Assembly (NCBI GenBank): GCA_001584585.1
Contig: LSYV01000044.1
Location: 439,827 to 495,775, forward strand
Reading direction: 5' to 3'
Origin: Gonium pectorale
Lineage: Eukaryota > Chlorophyta > Chlorophyceae > Chlamydomonadales > Volvocaceae
DNA: 55,949 nt
Under the pieces are notes generated by a model. That model saw nothing but the letters and a program-made list of their open reading frames with translations. It was not told the origin of the DNA and ran no database searches. The position numbers and the translations under genes are program-made. The first letter of the stretch is position 1. Every line of letters starts with the position of its first letter. Shown here one piece after another: positions 24,553-36,546 of this stretch.

Positions 24553-27500
24553 TCAGCCCATCATGGGGTCGCCGCCGCCCAGCTCCCCGCTGCCGCCAGA
24601 GCCGCCCGCGCCGCTGCCGCTGCCGCCGCCACCGCCACCGCCAGCCGCCGGCTCCAGCGCCAGTATTCGCGGGTCGGGCAGCGCGAGCGCCTGGTCGGTC
24701 GAGGATGGATGGGGTGGCAAAGTGTGTGGGGGTGGGGGCTGAGTGAAACACCGACAGCAGCAGATTGGGAGGCACTCACTGGCATCACAGGTGCACGGAG
24801 TCCCCGACTGACAACGAAAGATTCGAGAACTACAGGTGGGCCCACCGCCCCAAAGAGCTCGACCCCCACCGCGAGTACCCGTGTAAAATTCACGCTGCCT
24901 TTTATCAGCGAGCAGAGCCGGCTCTGGAGCCGGCCGGGCTGAGTGAAAGGGGCCACGCAGCCCTGCTCCACCAGCCGCCACTCCATCCATCCATCCTAAG
25001 CAAAAGTGTCATGGCGCCGCTCGCCCCCGCCACTCGTCCCACCTTAGTTCCTTTGCTCGGCTCTCACTCTCAAGAAGAGCGTGGAGCTGTAAGCGAGTCG
25101 CTAACGCTCCCTCTCCCGCAAAGGGCAACATGGGAACGACCGGAAGCGGACACGTGCTCTAAAGCAAACTGCAAACCCCCCAACGGCAGGTGTCCTCGGC
25201 ATTCGTCCGCCCCAGTAGCAGCCACACGCGTACAGCCGCCCCTTTCCCGCCCCACCCCGCCACCCCCGCCCGCGCCCCTGTACCACCTCCCGACCCCACC
25301 TCCCACCTCCCACCTCCCGACCTAAACAACGGAGAGAACGGACCGTGTGCGTAACGAGACCCATTTGTGACCCCAGCGGCAGGTGGCCTCGCAGCTGCAG
25401 CCGCCATGAGACGCCGGCCGCTTGCCCCGGTAGCGTTTCGTCCATGGCCCCCCCCCCGGCTTTGACGGACGTGTAACCTGTAACCTGGTAGCGCATCGGA
25501 ACTGCGACGCACGCACGCGCGTAGCACCGGTCGCCCCTCCCCGCCCAGGCCCCGCCCAGGCCCCGCCCGCGCCCCTTCTCCAATCCGCCACATCCGACCC
25601 CTCCTCCCGCCCCCCACCGCCCCAGTCCCCCGACCCCACACCCCACCTCCCACCCTCCCACCTCCCCCGACACCACCTGCGGGTGGTCCCCCCGCTTGAG
25701 CTCCGTCATCGCTGCGGCCGCCTGCTGGTAGAGGCGCTCCAGGGGTGAGGTGGCGGGCAGGCCGCGCACCGCCAGCAGCGAGCCGTTGAGCTCCTCGGCC
25801 AGGGCGATCTGGGGGCCGGCACAGGGGTGGGGGGGCGCAGGGGGTGCGCGTTGGACGACGATGTGTGGAGGGAGGCATGTGTCGATGGGGATCTTGAATG
25901 TTGTATAGCGTTCTTCACAGGAAAAGAACTTGCTAGCAGATGTCATTCTTAGACATGTTTTGTATACATCATTGAAGAAGACGGGGATAAACAACAGGAC
26001 TCAAAGCGCAGACGCAGGGGTGTGTAAGGCGTGTTGGGCAGCACCAAGGCGGGCCGGGGCGAGCGCGCGGAGGGACATGATGGGACATGAAGCAGCCGCC
26101 CGTTGCGATCCTCCGCCCGTTGAGATCCTCCGCCAGCGAGGCGCCGGGGCACCATGGAGCCGCGCAGCGTCCGGAAGGGGACACGAGAAGGCGCAAAGCT
26201 CGTGCACCCGGGCAGCAGTACTTACGAACTGGTGAGTACACGGCGGTCAGGGCGCCCGGGGGCTGGTGGCGCACCGCACCGCACCGGCCTAAGCGCGCCG
26301 CACTACGATTGGAGCAACGGCACGCAGCCAACGCGGTTGGGGACAGCGCAGGCAGAGCAACAGAGGAGAGTGGAACGAGTCGCAACCATCGGGTCGACAC
26401 GCAGACTGACTGTCTGACTGACTGACCCGGTGCGCTGGCCGCATCAGGTAGCCGGCCGGCGAGGCAGCGGGGTCGTTGAAGGCCAGGAGCGATAGCGCGT
26501 CCTGGGGGTTGGGAATTGGGGTTTGGGGTGTGGGCGGGCAATTTGGGGCGTCAGGGAGCATTTACGCTCCGCGTCCGGGGGGCAGGTAAGGGGCTTTGCG
26601 GCGGCCGGGGCGGCAGGCGGAGCGACACGAGGAGGCGTCAGGCAGTCGGAGACGGAGGCGCACAGGCTCCATGTGAGTATGGGCATGCCCGCTGAGTCTG
26701 TTGGGGGGGATTCCACAGCCAATAGCCACCTTTCCAACTACGGTACATCATCTTCAGCCATCAAACCTTCAGGCTGAGTTCCAAGGTAATCAAGAACTTT
26801 TGACAGAGATTGACTGCGGCGCCATCGAACCCCTTCTCCTCACCGTCAGGAGGTCTCGGTCCGAGGCCGTACGGCAGCGTGGCATCAGCTCCGCGCTGCC
26901 ATACGCGAGGATCTCGGCGGTCGTCGGAACCGGCGGCCGCCCCGCCGCTGATCCCTCACCCGTGCCGCCGCCTTCCTTGCCGCCTCCGTCTCCGCTGCCC
27001 TTCCGCCCCGCTTTAGCGTCGTCGCGACCCAGCGTCCCCCCATCTATCCCCGCGGTTCCGCCCGCTCCGGGCGAGCTCGTCGGCGACGCGCCCGCCTCTG
27101 CCTCCGCCTCCGCCGACCCGTGGGTCGTCGCCTCCTCCTCCGGCCGCCGCGTGTCCATCACGGCGGAGCCCGGGCCGGCGGTGGCGGCATCCGCCTCCGG
27201 CGCCGTGGAGGCGGCGGCGGCATTGACCGCCGCCACCATCTCCACGAACTTTTGGAGGTGCAGCCGAAAGTCGAGCGAGGGCCTCTCGGACAGGAGCTGT
27301 GACGGGCCGAGGGTCAAGGGTCTTCATCCTCGCATGTGACACACATTCAACCCAAATCCCCAGTGAGATGCGTTGAATCTCTCGACCCATAAGATCTTGT
27401 AGATAACGCTTCCTGGTTCCCCTACACTCATGAGTGAGCTCGAGTTGCTTAATGTCCTCACCGCCGTACCTTGGGTGGGTACTTTTCCCGCAGCAGCGCC

Positions 27501-30500
27501 AGCGCCTCGTCGATGCGCCCCGAGGCCACCATGTCGTACGACTCCTGCCGTACGGCGATGTCCGACAGCTCCTGCTCGTCCAGCGCGCCCGCCGTGCTGC
27601 CGCGCAGCAGGTCGCGCCCCAGTACTGCAGCCGTACGCCAGTAGCGCTGGTGCAGCAGATAGTCGTACATTAGCTGCGGCAGTAGCGCCGTACCGCGGCT
27701 GGACAGCAGCGGCAGCTGGATGCCGCGCACCGAGTCCATCACCCGCCGCTGGTATGCTGCCTGGCGGGGCGGGGCGGGGCACAGGTGGAAAGGCGGGGTG
27801 TGAGGACTGCCTTTAAATTCGTCATCCCGTACAATCGCAAGGATGATCTCGCTTCTGACATGCAGCCTGCCGAGACCGTCGGTGCAGGCCGGAACGGGGG
27901 GCGCGAAGATGCCTGCTGAGTCTGAGTTCGTCTTCCCATGCGTACTCCCTTGATATCCAAGGTCATTTCAGGCATGGGACCATTATGTGGGGCGTGCGGT
28001 GCGGTGCTGCGCTGCAAAAGGCGGCCCGCCACGGAGCATCACGCGGGCAGGCGGAATGCGGGTGAGGCGGGTCTGCAGGCCACATGACTGCAGTGGGGAC
28101 GGGGCGGCGCGTGATAACAGATGCGCGGCAGGAGTGCAAAGAGGACGGGGCGGAGAGCGCCACGAGGCACGGCTTGCATGATGGGGTGGGCGGCAGGCGA
28201 GGCAGTATCCCGCCGCAGCATCCGGGGTGTGCTTCCTCCTCGACACACAACGGCCATTCGGCCTTCGCAACATGACCTGTTTCCCTTTCTTACGTCCCTC
28301 CCCCACCTCCCCCGCTGTTGGGGCACGCACCTTGATCGCGGCAAAGTCCGTCCGGAAGGGCTCGCTGGCGGGACCCACGCCGAAGTTGGCGGTCACCTCC
28401 TCACCCCTGCGCGGCGGCCGGGAGTGCAGCGCAGTCGGCGCGGCATCGTCCTTGGTCGTGGCAGGCCCGCCGGATTCCTGCCTCAAACCCCGGGAACACC
28501 AGGACCGTGGCGCGCGCTCAAACGCACTTAGGACGCTATATTAACGTTGGCTACAGAGCTCCCTCTGCATGCTGGCGTTTTCGGCCCCGGCCCGGCCCGA
28601 CCCCGCTGCACCGCACCTCGTCCGCAGTCCCACGCAAGGGAAGAGCGGGCTCGCCTCCGCCACGTCGCGGAAGGCCACGCCCAGCGGCTCGCCGTTCTTG
28701 TAGTACGATATGCTGTTGTCGCTCCTGTCGTACAGCGCACCGACCACGTCGCCGGCCGTGAAGCCGGGGCCGTACGGCCGTCCCATGCCGCTGCCCGAGA
28801 AGGCGTTCCTGCGCGCAGGAGCGGTGGCGGCAAAAGGGGCGTTTGGCAAAACACGTGGGTGTGGCGGCGGAGCGGTGCGGGCAGGGGCTCAAAGGGATGA
28901 ACGAAGGCAAGCAACACCCAATTCAGCCTGGAGTCCCTCCCCGCCCCCGGTCCCCGCCCCCGCCCCCCTCCCGGGGGCGACGCAACCCTCACCCGTCGTC
29001 TCCGTGGTACCCGTACGAGTGCGAGTCCCAGCCCGGCAGCTTGGACAACAGCACCTCAGCGGTGCAAAAGCCGACCCCGATGAAGCCGTCCTGCGTGCGG
29101 CAGGCGCCGGCAGCCAGGCGGAAGGGACGGAAGGGAGGCAAGGGAGGTAAGGAAGGCAAGGGAGACAATGGAGGCAAAAGAGGCAAGGGAGCGGCGAGAG
29201 GGACGATGGGAAAGCCGGGCTGATGCCGGTGTGCAAGGGAGGCAACAGTCAAGGCAGCTGCGGGAAGGGCGGCAGGGAGTAACGAAGAGGGGGCCGCGAG
29301 GACGCCACAGCGCGACGATGGGGGGGGAGGTCGCGACGACGCCGTGCGCACCCGCGCGGTGCCCACCACGGCCGGCGCCGCTGCCACACACTCCACACAG
29401 CGCTACAGTGGTGGTCGATGCCGAACTAACATGCAGTGACATCATCCCTTTGACTACCTCCGGAGCTGGGTCCTACAACGACACCATCGCTTTCGCGCTT
29501 ACGCTCGCCGTATGCGTCGTTTCATTTCAACACTCCACACACAGCGATTGCTGGTTAGACTGCTGACGTGTGTACGAGGAGCACGCTGTTCACGCACGTA
29601 CACGACACAACGGCCGCGCATGCACAGCGTCGCTCGGGTCTGCACCGAGCCCCCCTAGGTCCATCCTGCCGCCCATCACCCCAGGCTGCTTGTCCATTCC
29701 GGTCCCAGACTCCCCAACCTCACGATGGCACATACAGTGGGGTTGCGGCGCATCCGAGGCAGTGCGCCCTGGCACATGGCCAGGCGGCCTCCGCTGTAGG
29801 AGCTGGCCAGTGTGGTGGTCCTCCCGACCCCCTTGACAGTTGACACTGCTACATGTCCCTGCTGCTGGCGAATCCGCGCCCCCTCCGCCCAAGGACCCCA
29901 AGCCACCAGGACCCAGCGAGACGGTGAATCTCTCGACACCCCCGTGCCCTCCCCCTTCCCCCGCCTCAGCCACGAGTGTTCCAGGGCTCTGACCTCGGCG
30001 CGACGGGTGTTCCAGCGACGCATACAAGCCATGCGGGATGGGGTCACGGGCTCAGGGCACCCCAGCCGGCCCCCTCCCACCATCTGGCCAGGCCGAATGC
30101 CCCCCGCCCCGACCGCATAGCCATGGCCCAGCCAGGACCATCGCCTCCCAGCCCCCCTCCGTCCGGGGTCCGTGCCGCGTCTTGAACCTGCGGCACCCGC
30201 CCCGGCCCCTCACCCATCACCGACCCGTCAACAGCTCCCGCCCCGGCCCCTCACCCGCCCGCGGTCGAGGACTTTGACCTCAAAGTAATAGAGCGGCACG
30301 TCCGAGGGCAACGGGTAGTTGGCCCGGACGGTGGCCGCGTGGCTGTCATCTGTGCCGGGGCCCACGTAGCGGATGCGCGCGCCGTCCACCTGGGGCGGTT
30401 AGTCATTGGGACGGTTAGGAGTCGGTTGTGCGACGGTTGGTGCTTGATTGGATAGCTAGCTGGTGACGGCATATGGGTTGAGGTTGGGTCGAGGCAATGG

Positions 30501-30913
30501 GTCCGCCGTTAGCCGAAAGCCGCCGCCCGCGGTGGGATTGGCGCGGGGAGGAAGTCCCCGAGCCTCCGCACCATGCAAGCATGCCCGCCTGCGACCCCTG
30601 CCCGCCTATGTACGTTTCGTGCAGGGTGGCGCGCTGGAGCGCCGCGTCTTCGTGTCCCGCAGCGCGAAACCAAGGCACCAGTTACGGGGAACGTGGTGTG
30701 GGGTTTTGTTGCTGCCTGGTCCACTCCCGGCGGGCCAGTTCCCTGGACGCGGCAGGGGCCCACGATGGAACGGAGGGTGTTGCGTGGGGCGCCTACCTTA
30801 AGGTGCGTCATCGCGTGCTGGTTTCGAATGCCGGTCACACGTGTCTCCCATGTTGAGGGAAGAGAGCACCTGCTGGTGTAGTATGGGCCAGCGCCCTGCG
30901 ATGTCCCCGCCAT
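24553..30913 (-). CDS. RanBPM/GID1-type SPRY-LisH-CTLH-CRA protein (568 aa)
   Basis: Homologue of RanBP9/RanBP10 and yeast Gid1/Vid30, the scaffold subunit of the GID/CTLH E3 ubiquitin ligase. Exons on the minus strand: 30913-30797, 30389-30255, 29090-28993, 28808-28617, 28406-28331, 27760-27470, 27296-26844, 26501-26427, 25808-25677, 24690-24553, all GT-AG in phase. SPRY at about 50-205 (IRYVGPGTDDSHAATVRANY, DGFIGVGFCTAEV, SYGYHGDDG, GRPYGPGFTAGDVVGALYD). LisH at about 225-255 (LPQLMYDYLLHQRYWRTAAV). CTLH at about 260-325 (GRIDEALALLREKYP, LQKFVEMV). CRA is split by a long Glu/Ala/Gly-rich insert and resumes at DALSLLAFNDPAASPAGYL (455). The N-terminus is short compared with animal RanBPM. 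The last exon adds a Gly/Ser tail ending GGGDPMMG. The join from exon 9 to the last exon, across a 986-nt intron, is the least certain part. Confidence 0.92.
29402..29532 (+). repeat. Dispersed ~131-bp element, copy A
   Basis: Aligns without gaps to 49931-50061, with about 15 mismatches by eye. It sits inside the second intron of the RanBPM-like gene, antisense to it. Its plus strand stays open through the whole repeat in the frame reading TTSGAGSYND...FALTLAVCVV. It is probably a fragment of a dispersed repeat or mobile element. Confidence 0.85.
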
Positions 30914-31434
30914 TACGCCTCTGTCGCGTGTCTAAAGGGCTGGAAGCCGCCTTGGAGCAACCCCTCCGTGCCGTTTAAAAGCAACGGAGGTCATGCCACT
31001 TTCCCAGGAGTTGGTTGCGAGGCGGGAAAGTATGATAGTGACTCAAGCCCGTGTTTGGACAACTGATTTTTGCGCTGCTTCAATAATGTACGCCAGTAAA
31101 GGTTATTCAAAGGGAAATTAACAGGGTCGTGTACCTTGAAGCAGCGCCACAACAAAGCATGCTCGGGAGGTACGGTCAGCCGGTGTCCGTTCGTTCCCTT
31201 TGCCTAGCAAGGCCAATTTGCAACGATCATAGCATAGCTCACCTAGCTCAGCGCTGATGCAGGGTCCAGACACTCCTGTCGCTCAATCGAGCAAGCAGGC
31301 TTGCATCCGACAGCTGAGGCAACCGTAGTTGACAGCTGAAGCCGCTCTGCACATAACTCCTCTGGCAGCCATGCCAAGCACGGGCGGTGGCGCTGTCCAG
31401 GCGGTGCAGCGGTGCAGGTGTGACAAATGGTGGC
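30914..31434. promoter_or_regulatory. Shared divergent upstream region (about 520 bp)
   Basis: The RanBPM-like gene starts leftward at 30913 and the membrane-protein gene reads rightward from about 31435, so this stretch must hold both 5' UTRs and promoters. It is AT-richer around 31010-31130 than its surroundings. I see no unequivocal TATA box. An ATG at 31256 (+) opens only 20 codons. Confidence 0.4.
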
Positions 31435-34400
31435 ATGCATACCCCTCACCACACCCCGCTGATCCACATCTTACTGGACGCTTGCGGTCCCCCACACCTA
31501 CGCCGCCTGTGCACTCACCACCGTCCCGCCGGCCCCAACCCTCGCAGTGGTGACCCAGCGCCTCGCGGTGCTCCTCCCAACACTGCGGACAGCCCTGGTG
31601 CCGGACCCTCATGCCGCAGCCTTACTCTCACGGAGAACGCATGCCGCCGCGGGGATGGCAGCGCCAGCGGTTCCGGCTTCACCAGCAGTGCCCCCGTTGG
31701 TCTCGGCGTAGGGGGGCAGCTGCTGCTCAGCTTTCTCCTCCTGCTGCACTGGGTTGTAAACTTCCTCGCGGCCACCCTGGAGCTCCTCGGCCTAGGTTGG
31801 CGGCAGCCCGAGGGCCGGTCACGGCTCGGGCTGCCCCGGAGCGCGCCGGCACTGCTATACCCCTGGGAGGAAGAGGAGGAAGAAAAGGAGGAGGAGGGTG
31901 GGGGCCAGGCTGCGGCCGCGTCGTCGCCCTCGGGACAGGCACGGCGGGCGCTGGATGAGGGTTTGCATGCGGGCAGGTCGCAGGCCGGTGAGGGGAGTAG
32001 CCACGGAGCGGAGGACACGCGTGGGGCGACGCGTCCCGCGGCGAACCAGGGGCCGCCAGCGGCAGCGGCAGCCACAGCGGCGGCGGCAGCGCACCGTCAG
32101 GCAGTGGCGGCGGCGGCGCGTCTGTCCTCGCTCGGATACTTCCGCCTTCGCTCCGTCTGCCTCGAGGTGTGTGCGCCCTGGATTGTGTTTGTGGACCCGG
32201 GCGGGGCGAGGCGCTCTGGTGTCTAGTTGCTGCCAAGGCAGTTGAGCCGGCAGGAACTGGACCTGCGCCGGAGCCGTGTGCGCTCGACGCATGCCGCTTC
32301 TGGCTCTTGCGTCGGGAGGGCTGCGTCAGCACATCGTGCCGCTCCGCTCCTCGGGGTATATTCCCCCTTTCCTCTTGGAAGGGGGGACACGCCCGGATGT
32401 GAGACACCACCCATGCTCTGCGCTGCCGTGCCCTGCCACAGCACGCACCACAGCGCGGGTGTTGCTGCCATCGAAGACACGACCGGCGCGCAATCCCCGT
32501 CTGCCCCTCATCTCTCCCCCTCCGCCGCTTATCCGGCGTGCTGCCGGAGGCCCTGGTCTTCCCTTCCCTTGTTCCTCAAGCCCCCGCCGTCTCCCTCCCT
32601 GCAGCTCCCCGGCGTGCTGCCGGAGGATCTGGACGACGGGTGCCTGGCGCGCCTGCACCGGGCGGTGGAGGGCGAGCGGTCGGGGCGCTTCCTGGTGAGG
32701 GGGAGAGAGAGCTGGCTCTGGAGGATGAGGATGGTGTTGAGGAGAGAGTAATGCCCAGGTTAAAGCGGTTCAGGGCGGCGCCTCCTATAGTTGTAGGCCA
32801 CAAAGCAGCAACCCTCGAGTGTTGAGTCTTGACCCCGGCATCATTTACTAGCGCACGTGCTCCTCGGGGCCCCCCGCTGTTACTCCCGATCGGCCCATTT
32901 CCTCGATGCCGCCAGTCTTCGCCTCCGCCGCGCCCTGGAAAGCATCTCTCTGTGTTGCGACTTTCCCGCCCTCTCCGGCTCCGCGCTGTCCCAGGTTGGG
33001 GCCACTATCCGCCAAGCGGGCGAGTTCAGCTGCAGCGTCAACGTAGACATTGCCGAGGTGACGTGGCACCCCGGCGGCGGTGCCGTCCCACACGAATCCG
33101 CCGCCAGTCGGGCGCAGCCCGAGCGTGCCGGTGCCGCTGCCACCGCCCGAGGCCTGGGTGCGGACCGGGCAACGGAGGCCCTCCGCCGCGGACGCGCCGC
33201 CGTTGAACGGCCCCACGCCGGTGGCGGCAACAGCGCCGGCGGAGCGCCAGCGCGCCGGCGGGGCGCGCTGGATGCAGTTCTCAGCAGCGTATTGGCGGCG
33301 CTGACGCTCTGTGCTTGCGCTGTGGCGAGCGCCTTTGGGCCCCGGGGCCGCGCCCGCCACGGCAGCGCATGTCGAGGGCGGAAGCGAGAGCGGGAGTGGG
33401 ACAGGTCGGCGGCCGGCGGCGGCATGGACCCGCACGAGCTCGGCGCCGCGCTGCTGCACAGGCCCTGGTTGCACCCCGGCACCTGGGTGTGGTGGGCCCT
33501 GCGCGCCCTGCGCTGCGCCGAGGCGCAGCTGCGCCGCCCCATCGAGCAGCGGCAAGAGCAGGGGCAGGGGCCCGTTGAGGCCGAAGGCGGGCCGGCAAGC
33601 TCCGCTGCAGCCGGAGCAGTTGGGACCAACGCAGGGGACGGGGGCTGCGACAGCGCCGCCATGGTCGTCACGGCTCGCGGCCTCACGGTGACGCCGCGGG
33701 TAGTGGTGGTGGCAGGAGGGGCGGGAGCGGACGCCTGGTCGGAGGACAACCACAAGCCGACGACGCTCTTGTGCGTGAGCGCCTCTGCCTGCCTCGAGCG
33801 CGCTGCAACAGCCGGCGGCCAGAAGCAGCCCACGTCAGAGAGCGCCCGCCACGCGCCGCCGCCGCAGGAGCTCGCGCCCCTGCGGGTCCGCGCCCGGCAG
33901 GGGACACGGACGGTGCCCTTTGCGGTGCCTGCCAGCGCGAAGACGGCCGGGGCTGAGCCCTCAACGCCCGCGTCCGTGGCGGCGCTTGCGAGGCCCTGCC
34001 GGCGCCAGGGCTGCGTCCGGCACCTGACGCTGAGACGCAACCTAACCTTCCAGCTAGGTGACAAGGACAATGGCGTTGCTGATGCGGCTAACGCTGGCGG
34101 GGACAGCGCCCCCGCACCGGGCTTGCTGATGTTCGAATGCCTGGGAAATAGTAGCGCCCCGGGGCTCTCTCCAACGCCGCAGCTGCATCTGCAGCCGCCT
34201 CCGAGACCCGCGCTAGTGCTGGCAGTGGACGACCCTCGGGTCGCGGAGGAGCTGCGGCGGCTCGCGCCGCCGCCGCCGCCGGCGGGGCCGGTGGCGGTCG
34301 CCGAGGCGGTGGCCGTCGACTCCATGCTCACCGACTTTGGCCTCTTCTTCCAACAGGCCGGTGAGCTGCGNNNNNNNNNNNNNNNNNNNNNNNNNNNNNN

Positions 34401-35608
34401 NNNNNNNNNNNNNNNNNNNNNNNNNNNNNNNNNNNNNNNNNNNNNNNNNNNNNNNNNNNNNNNNNNNNNNNNNNNNNNNNNNNNNNNNNNNNNNNNNNNN
34501 NNNNNNNNNNNNNNNNNNNNNNNNNNNNNNNNNNNNNNNNNNNNNNNNNNNNNNNNNNNNNNNNNNNNNNNNNNNNNNNNNNNNNNNNNNNNNNNNNNNN
34601 NNNNNNNNNNNNNNNNNNNNNNNNNNNNNNNNNNNNNNNNNNNNNNNNNNNNNNNNNNNNNNNNNNNNNNNNNNNNNNNNNNNNNNNNNNNNNNNNNNNN
34701 NNNNNNNNNNNNNNNNNNNNNNNNNNNNNNNNNNNNNNNNNNNNNNNNNNNNNNNNNNNNNNNNNNNNNNNNNNNNNNNNNNNNNNNNNNNNNNNNNNNN
34801 NNNNNNNNNNNNNNAGTCCGCCTGGGCGGAGCCCTGCAGGTGCTGCGAGGCGCGCCACATAGCCGATGGGGAGCGGCGGCCCTGTAGCGGCTCTACGGCG
34901 AGCGCATGCGCGGCCGAGCCGCCGACGGCAGCCGGGCATCCAGGGGCCGAAGCGGAGCCGCCCTGCGGGCTGCGACGGGCCCGGTCCCAGCGGCTGCCCC
35001 GCGGCCCGGACGTGTGCCTCGCCTGCGCGTGGCGCCGCATGGTGGTCGCGATGGGCCGGCTCATGCCGTACGACGTGCTGGTGTCCCTGGGCGAGGGGCT
35101 GCTGTCCTTCTGCAACGCGAGCGGCCTGCCGCACACGGCTGCCTACGTGGGCGCGTGCCTCAACGAGGTGCACAGGGTGGACGTCCTGGCGGACGTGATG
35201 AGCGGGGACACCTTGCCGTTCAGCGGCGGCGGTGCCTGTGCAAGCAGCGACGAGGAGGACGACGACAGCGGCGACGGTCGCGGCAGCGGCGGCCGCCGCC
35301 GCGTCCGCGGGTTGTCCTCGTCGGCGGTGGCGCCCGCGTTCGGAAAGCACGCGCGCATCGGCGGCGGTGGTGGTGGTGGCGGTGGTGGTGGCAGCTGCGC
35401 GGATGCAGGGAGTAGCCGCGTGCGGCCTGCCGCACTTCAGGGGCCCAGCCTGCGCATCGGCGACTCTGTCGTGTTGGGGCCGTGGGCGTTGTTGTTGCTG
35501 TGCGGCCTGGGCCTGGCGGCGGTGGGCGCCGGCATGGTGGTGCTGCTGACCGCACTGCGGCCGCTGGCGCTCGGCTTGAATGGCCGTGGTGTGTGGGGAG
35601 GTGTGTAG
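31435..35608 (+). CDS. Predicted membrane receptor-like protein without kinase, interrupted by gap
   Basis: Exons with confirmed phase: 31435-32166, 32605-32694, 32995-34360. After the gap there is a last coding stretch, about 34815-35608 (TAG). The start is uncertain: 31435 is the first in-frame ATG. Features: a hydrophobic helix near residue 105 (LLLSFLLLLHWVVNFLAATL), an acidic run EEEEEEKEEE, exon 2 LPGVLPEDLDDGCLARLHRA, a second hydrophobic stretch (SVLAALTLCACAVASAF), long Ala/Pro/Gly linkers, and a C-terminal span (LGPWALLLLCGLGLAAVGAG). LTLRRNLTFQ followed by LTDFGLFFQQAG just before the gap resembles LLRNFTLQG and LVDFGLCQAK in the receptor kinase at 44673, suggesting a related ectodomain. 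After the final span the frame stops within about 20 residues, so there is no kinase. Several segments could be mis-framed in this GC-rich DNA. Function unknown. Confidence 0.5.
34371..34814. other. Assembly gap (444 N)
   Basis: A run of N starting 10 nt after a GTGAGC donor at 34361. It hides the downstream exon(s) and an acceptor of the membrane-protein gene. The reading frame after the gap is inferred only from its long openness. Confidence 0.99.
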
Positions 35609-36546
35609 GGACTGTGCACTTAAGACACGCGCCATGCTCCCGCCCTGCCGGGAGGTTCCCTGCCGGGCGGCGTGCTGCTGCGTGTGCCGGAGCGCGGCCT
35701 TCTGCCTGCGCCGCCCGGGTGGTCGGATGCGTGTATGACGTTATGGCGTTAGCATGGATAGCGGTGACCAAGCAATCCGGCATGCCTGGACCCGGTCGTT
35801 GTCACAGCAGGCCCGGTCCACGCAACAGAAAGGCATGCGCCTGGGAGCGGCGCGCGCGAACGGTCTGTGAGGAGCAGGCCACCGTGCCCCAGGTGGCTCC
35901 CGACTTCGACGGTGGATTGGCATTAGACTGCGCGAACTAAAGGAGAACATAAAAGGACGGTCGCCGGCACAAACCGGTACGGGCGTGCTCGTGGCGGCGC
36001 CCAGGCACGGCGTGCGTGCTGCGTGAGGGGCACGAGTTTCACACTTTGAGCTGCTGGGCAGCGCTCTGTTTGTCTGCCCTGGGGGCGGTGCTTTGTGTCA
36101 ATGGTTTATCGTGCATATCGTGCGGCCGTGCTGACACACGGCGGGGTGTGGCCAGGTTCCGTGCCATGTGGGTGAACGCGGGCGGTGGTAGACGTGTGCC
36201 GTGAAGGCGCATCACACACGAAAGGTGGGGCCTGTGTTCAGGTCACACTTTACAAGCAGGTGATTGGTTAAAGACAAGCGCTCAGTCGGCTAGGGTCGGT
36301 CGCGCCTCGGCTGGAGGGCGGGGGGTCTGCATTGAGTCGGCGCGGCAGGTGGAGTGAACCCGCTGAACTCTAGGTGAGGACTGTCCTCGTGCTCCATCGC
36401 GATGCTGCCGCTACATAATGGACGCGCCGCGCGACCAAAGGTCCAACGTACACCACGGTTAGGGTTTAACGAGGTTTCACTCAGGCCCGCTCTCCCATCC
36501 CATCCAAAGGCTCTCACTTGCTCAGTGTCATGTTGATGCCAGCTTG
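35609..36546. other. Intergenic region
   Basis: About 0.94 kb between two plus-strand genes. No open frame with a domain was found. It should contain the 3' UTR of the membrane-protein gene and the promoter of the acylated coiled-coil gene. No TGTAA was seen. Confidence 0.45.

Noticed and set aside
32880..34331. 483-codon minus-strand open frame opposite the membrane-protein gene
   Set aside because: Composition is Ala/Ser/Arg/Pro shadow of the plus-strand GC3-rich frame; no domain, and the plus frame has consistent splice phases and the ectodomain-like motifs.
34328..35635. Long minus-strand frame crossing the 444-N gap
   Set aside because: Open only because N codons are not stops; the real sequence part is His/Arg/Ala-rich antisense shadow.
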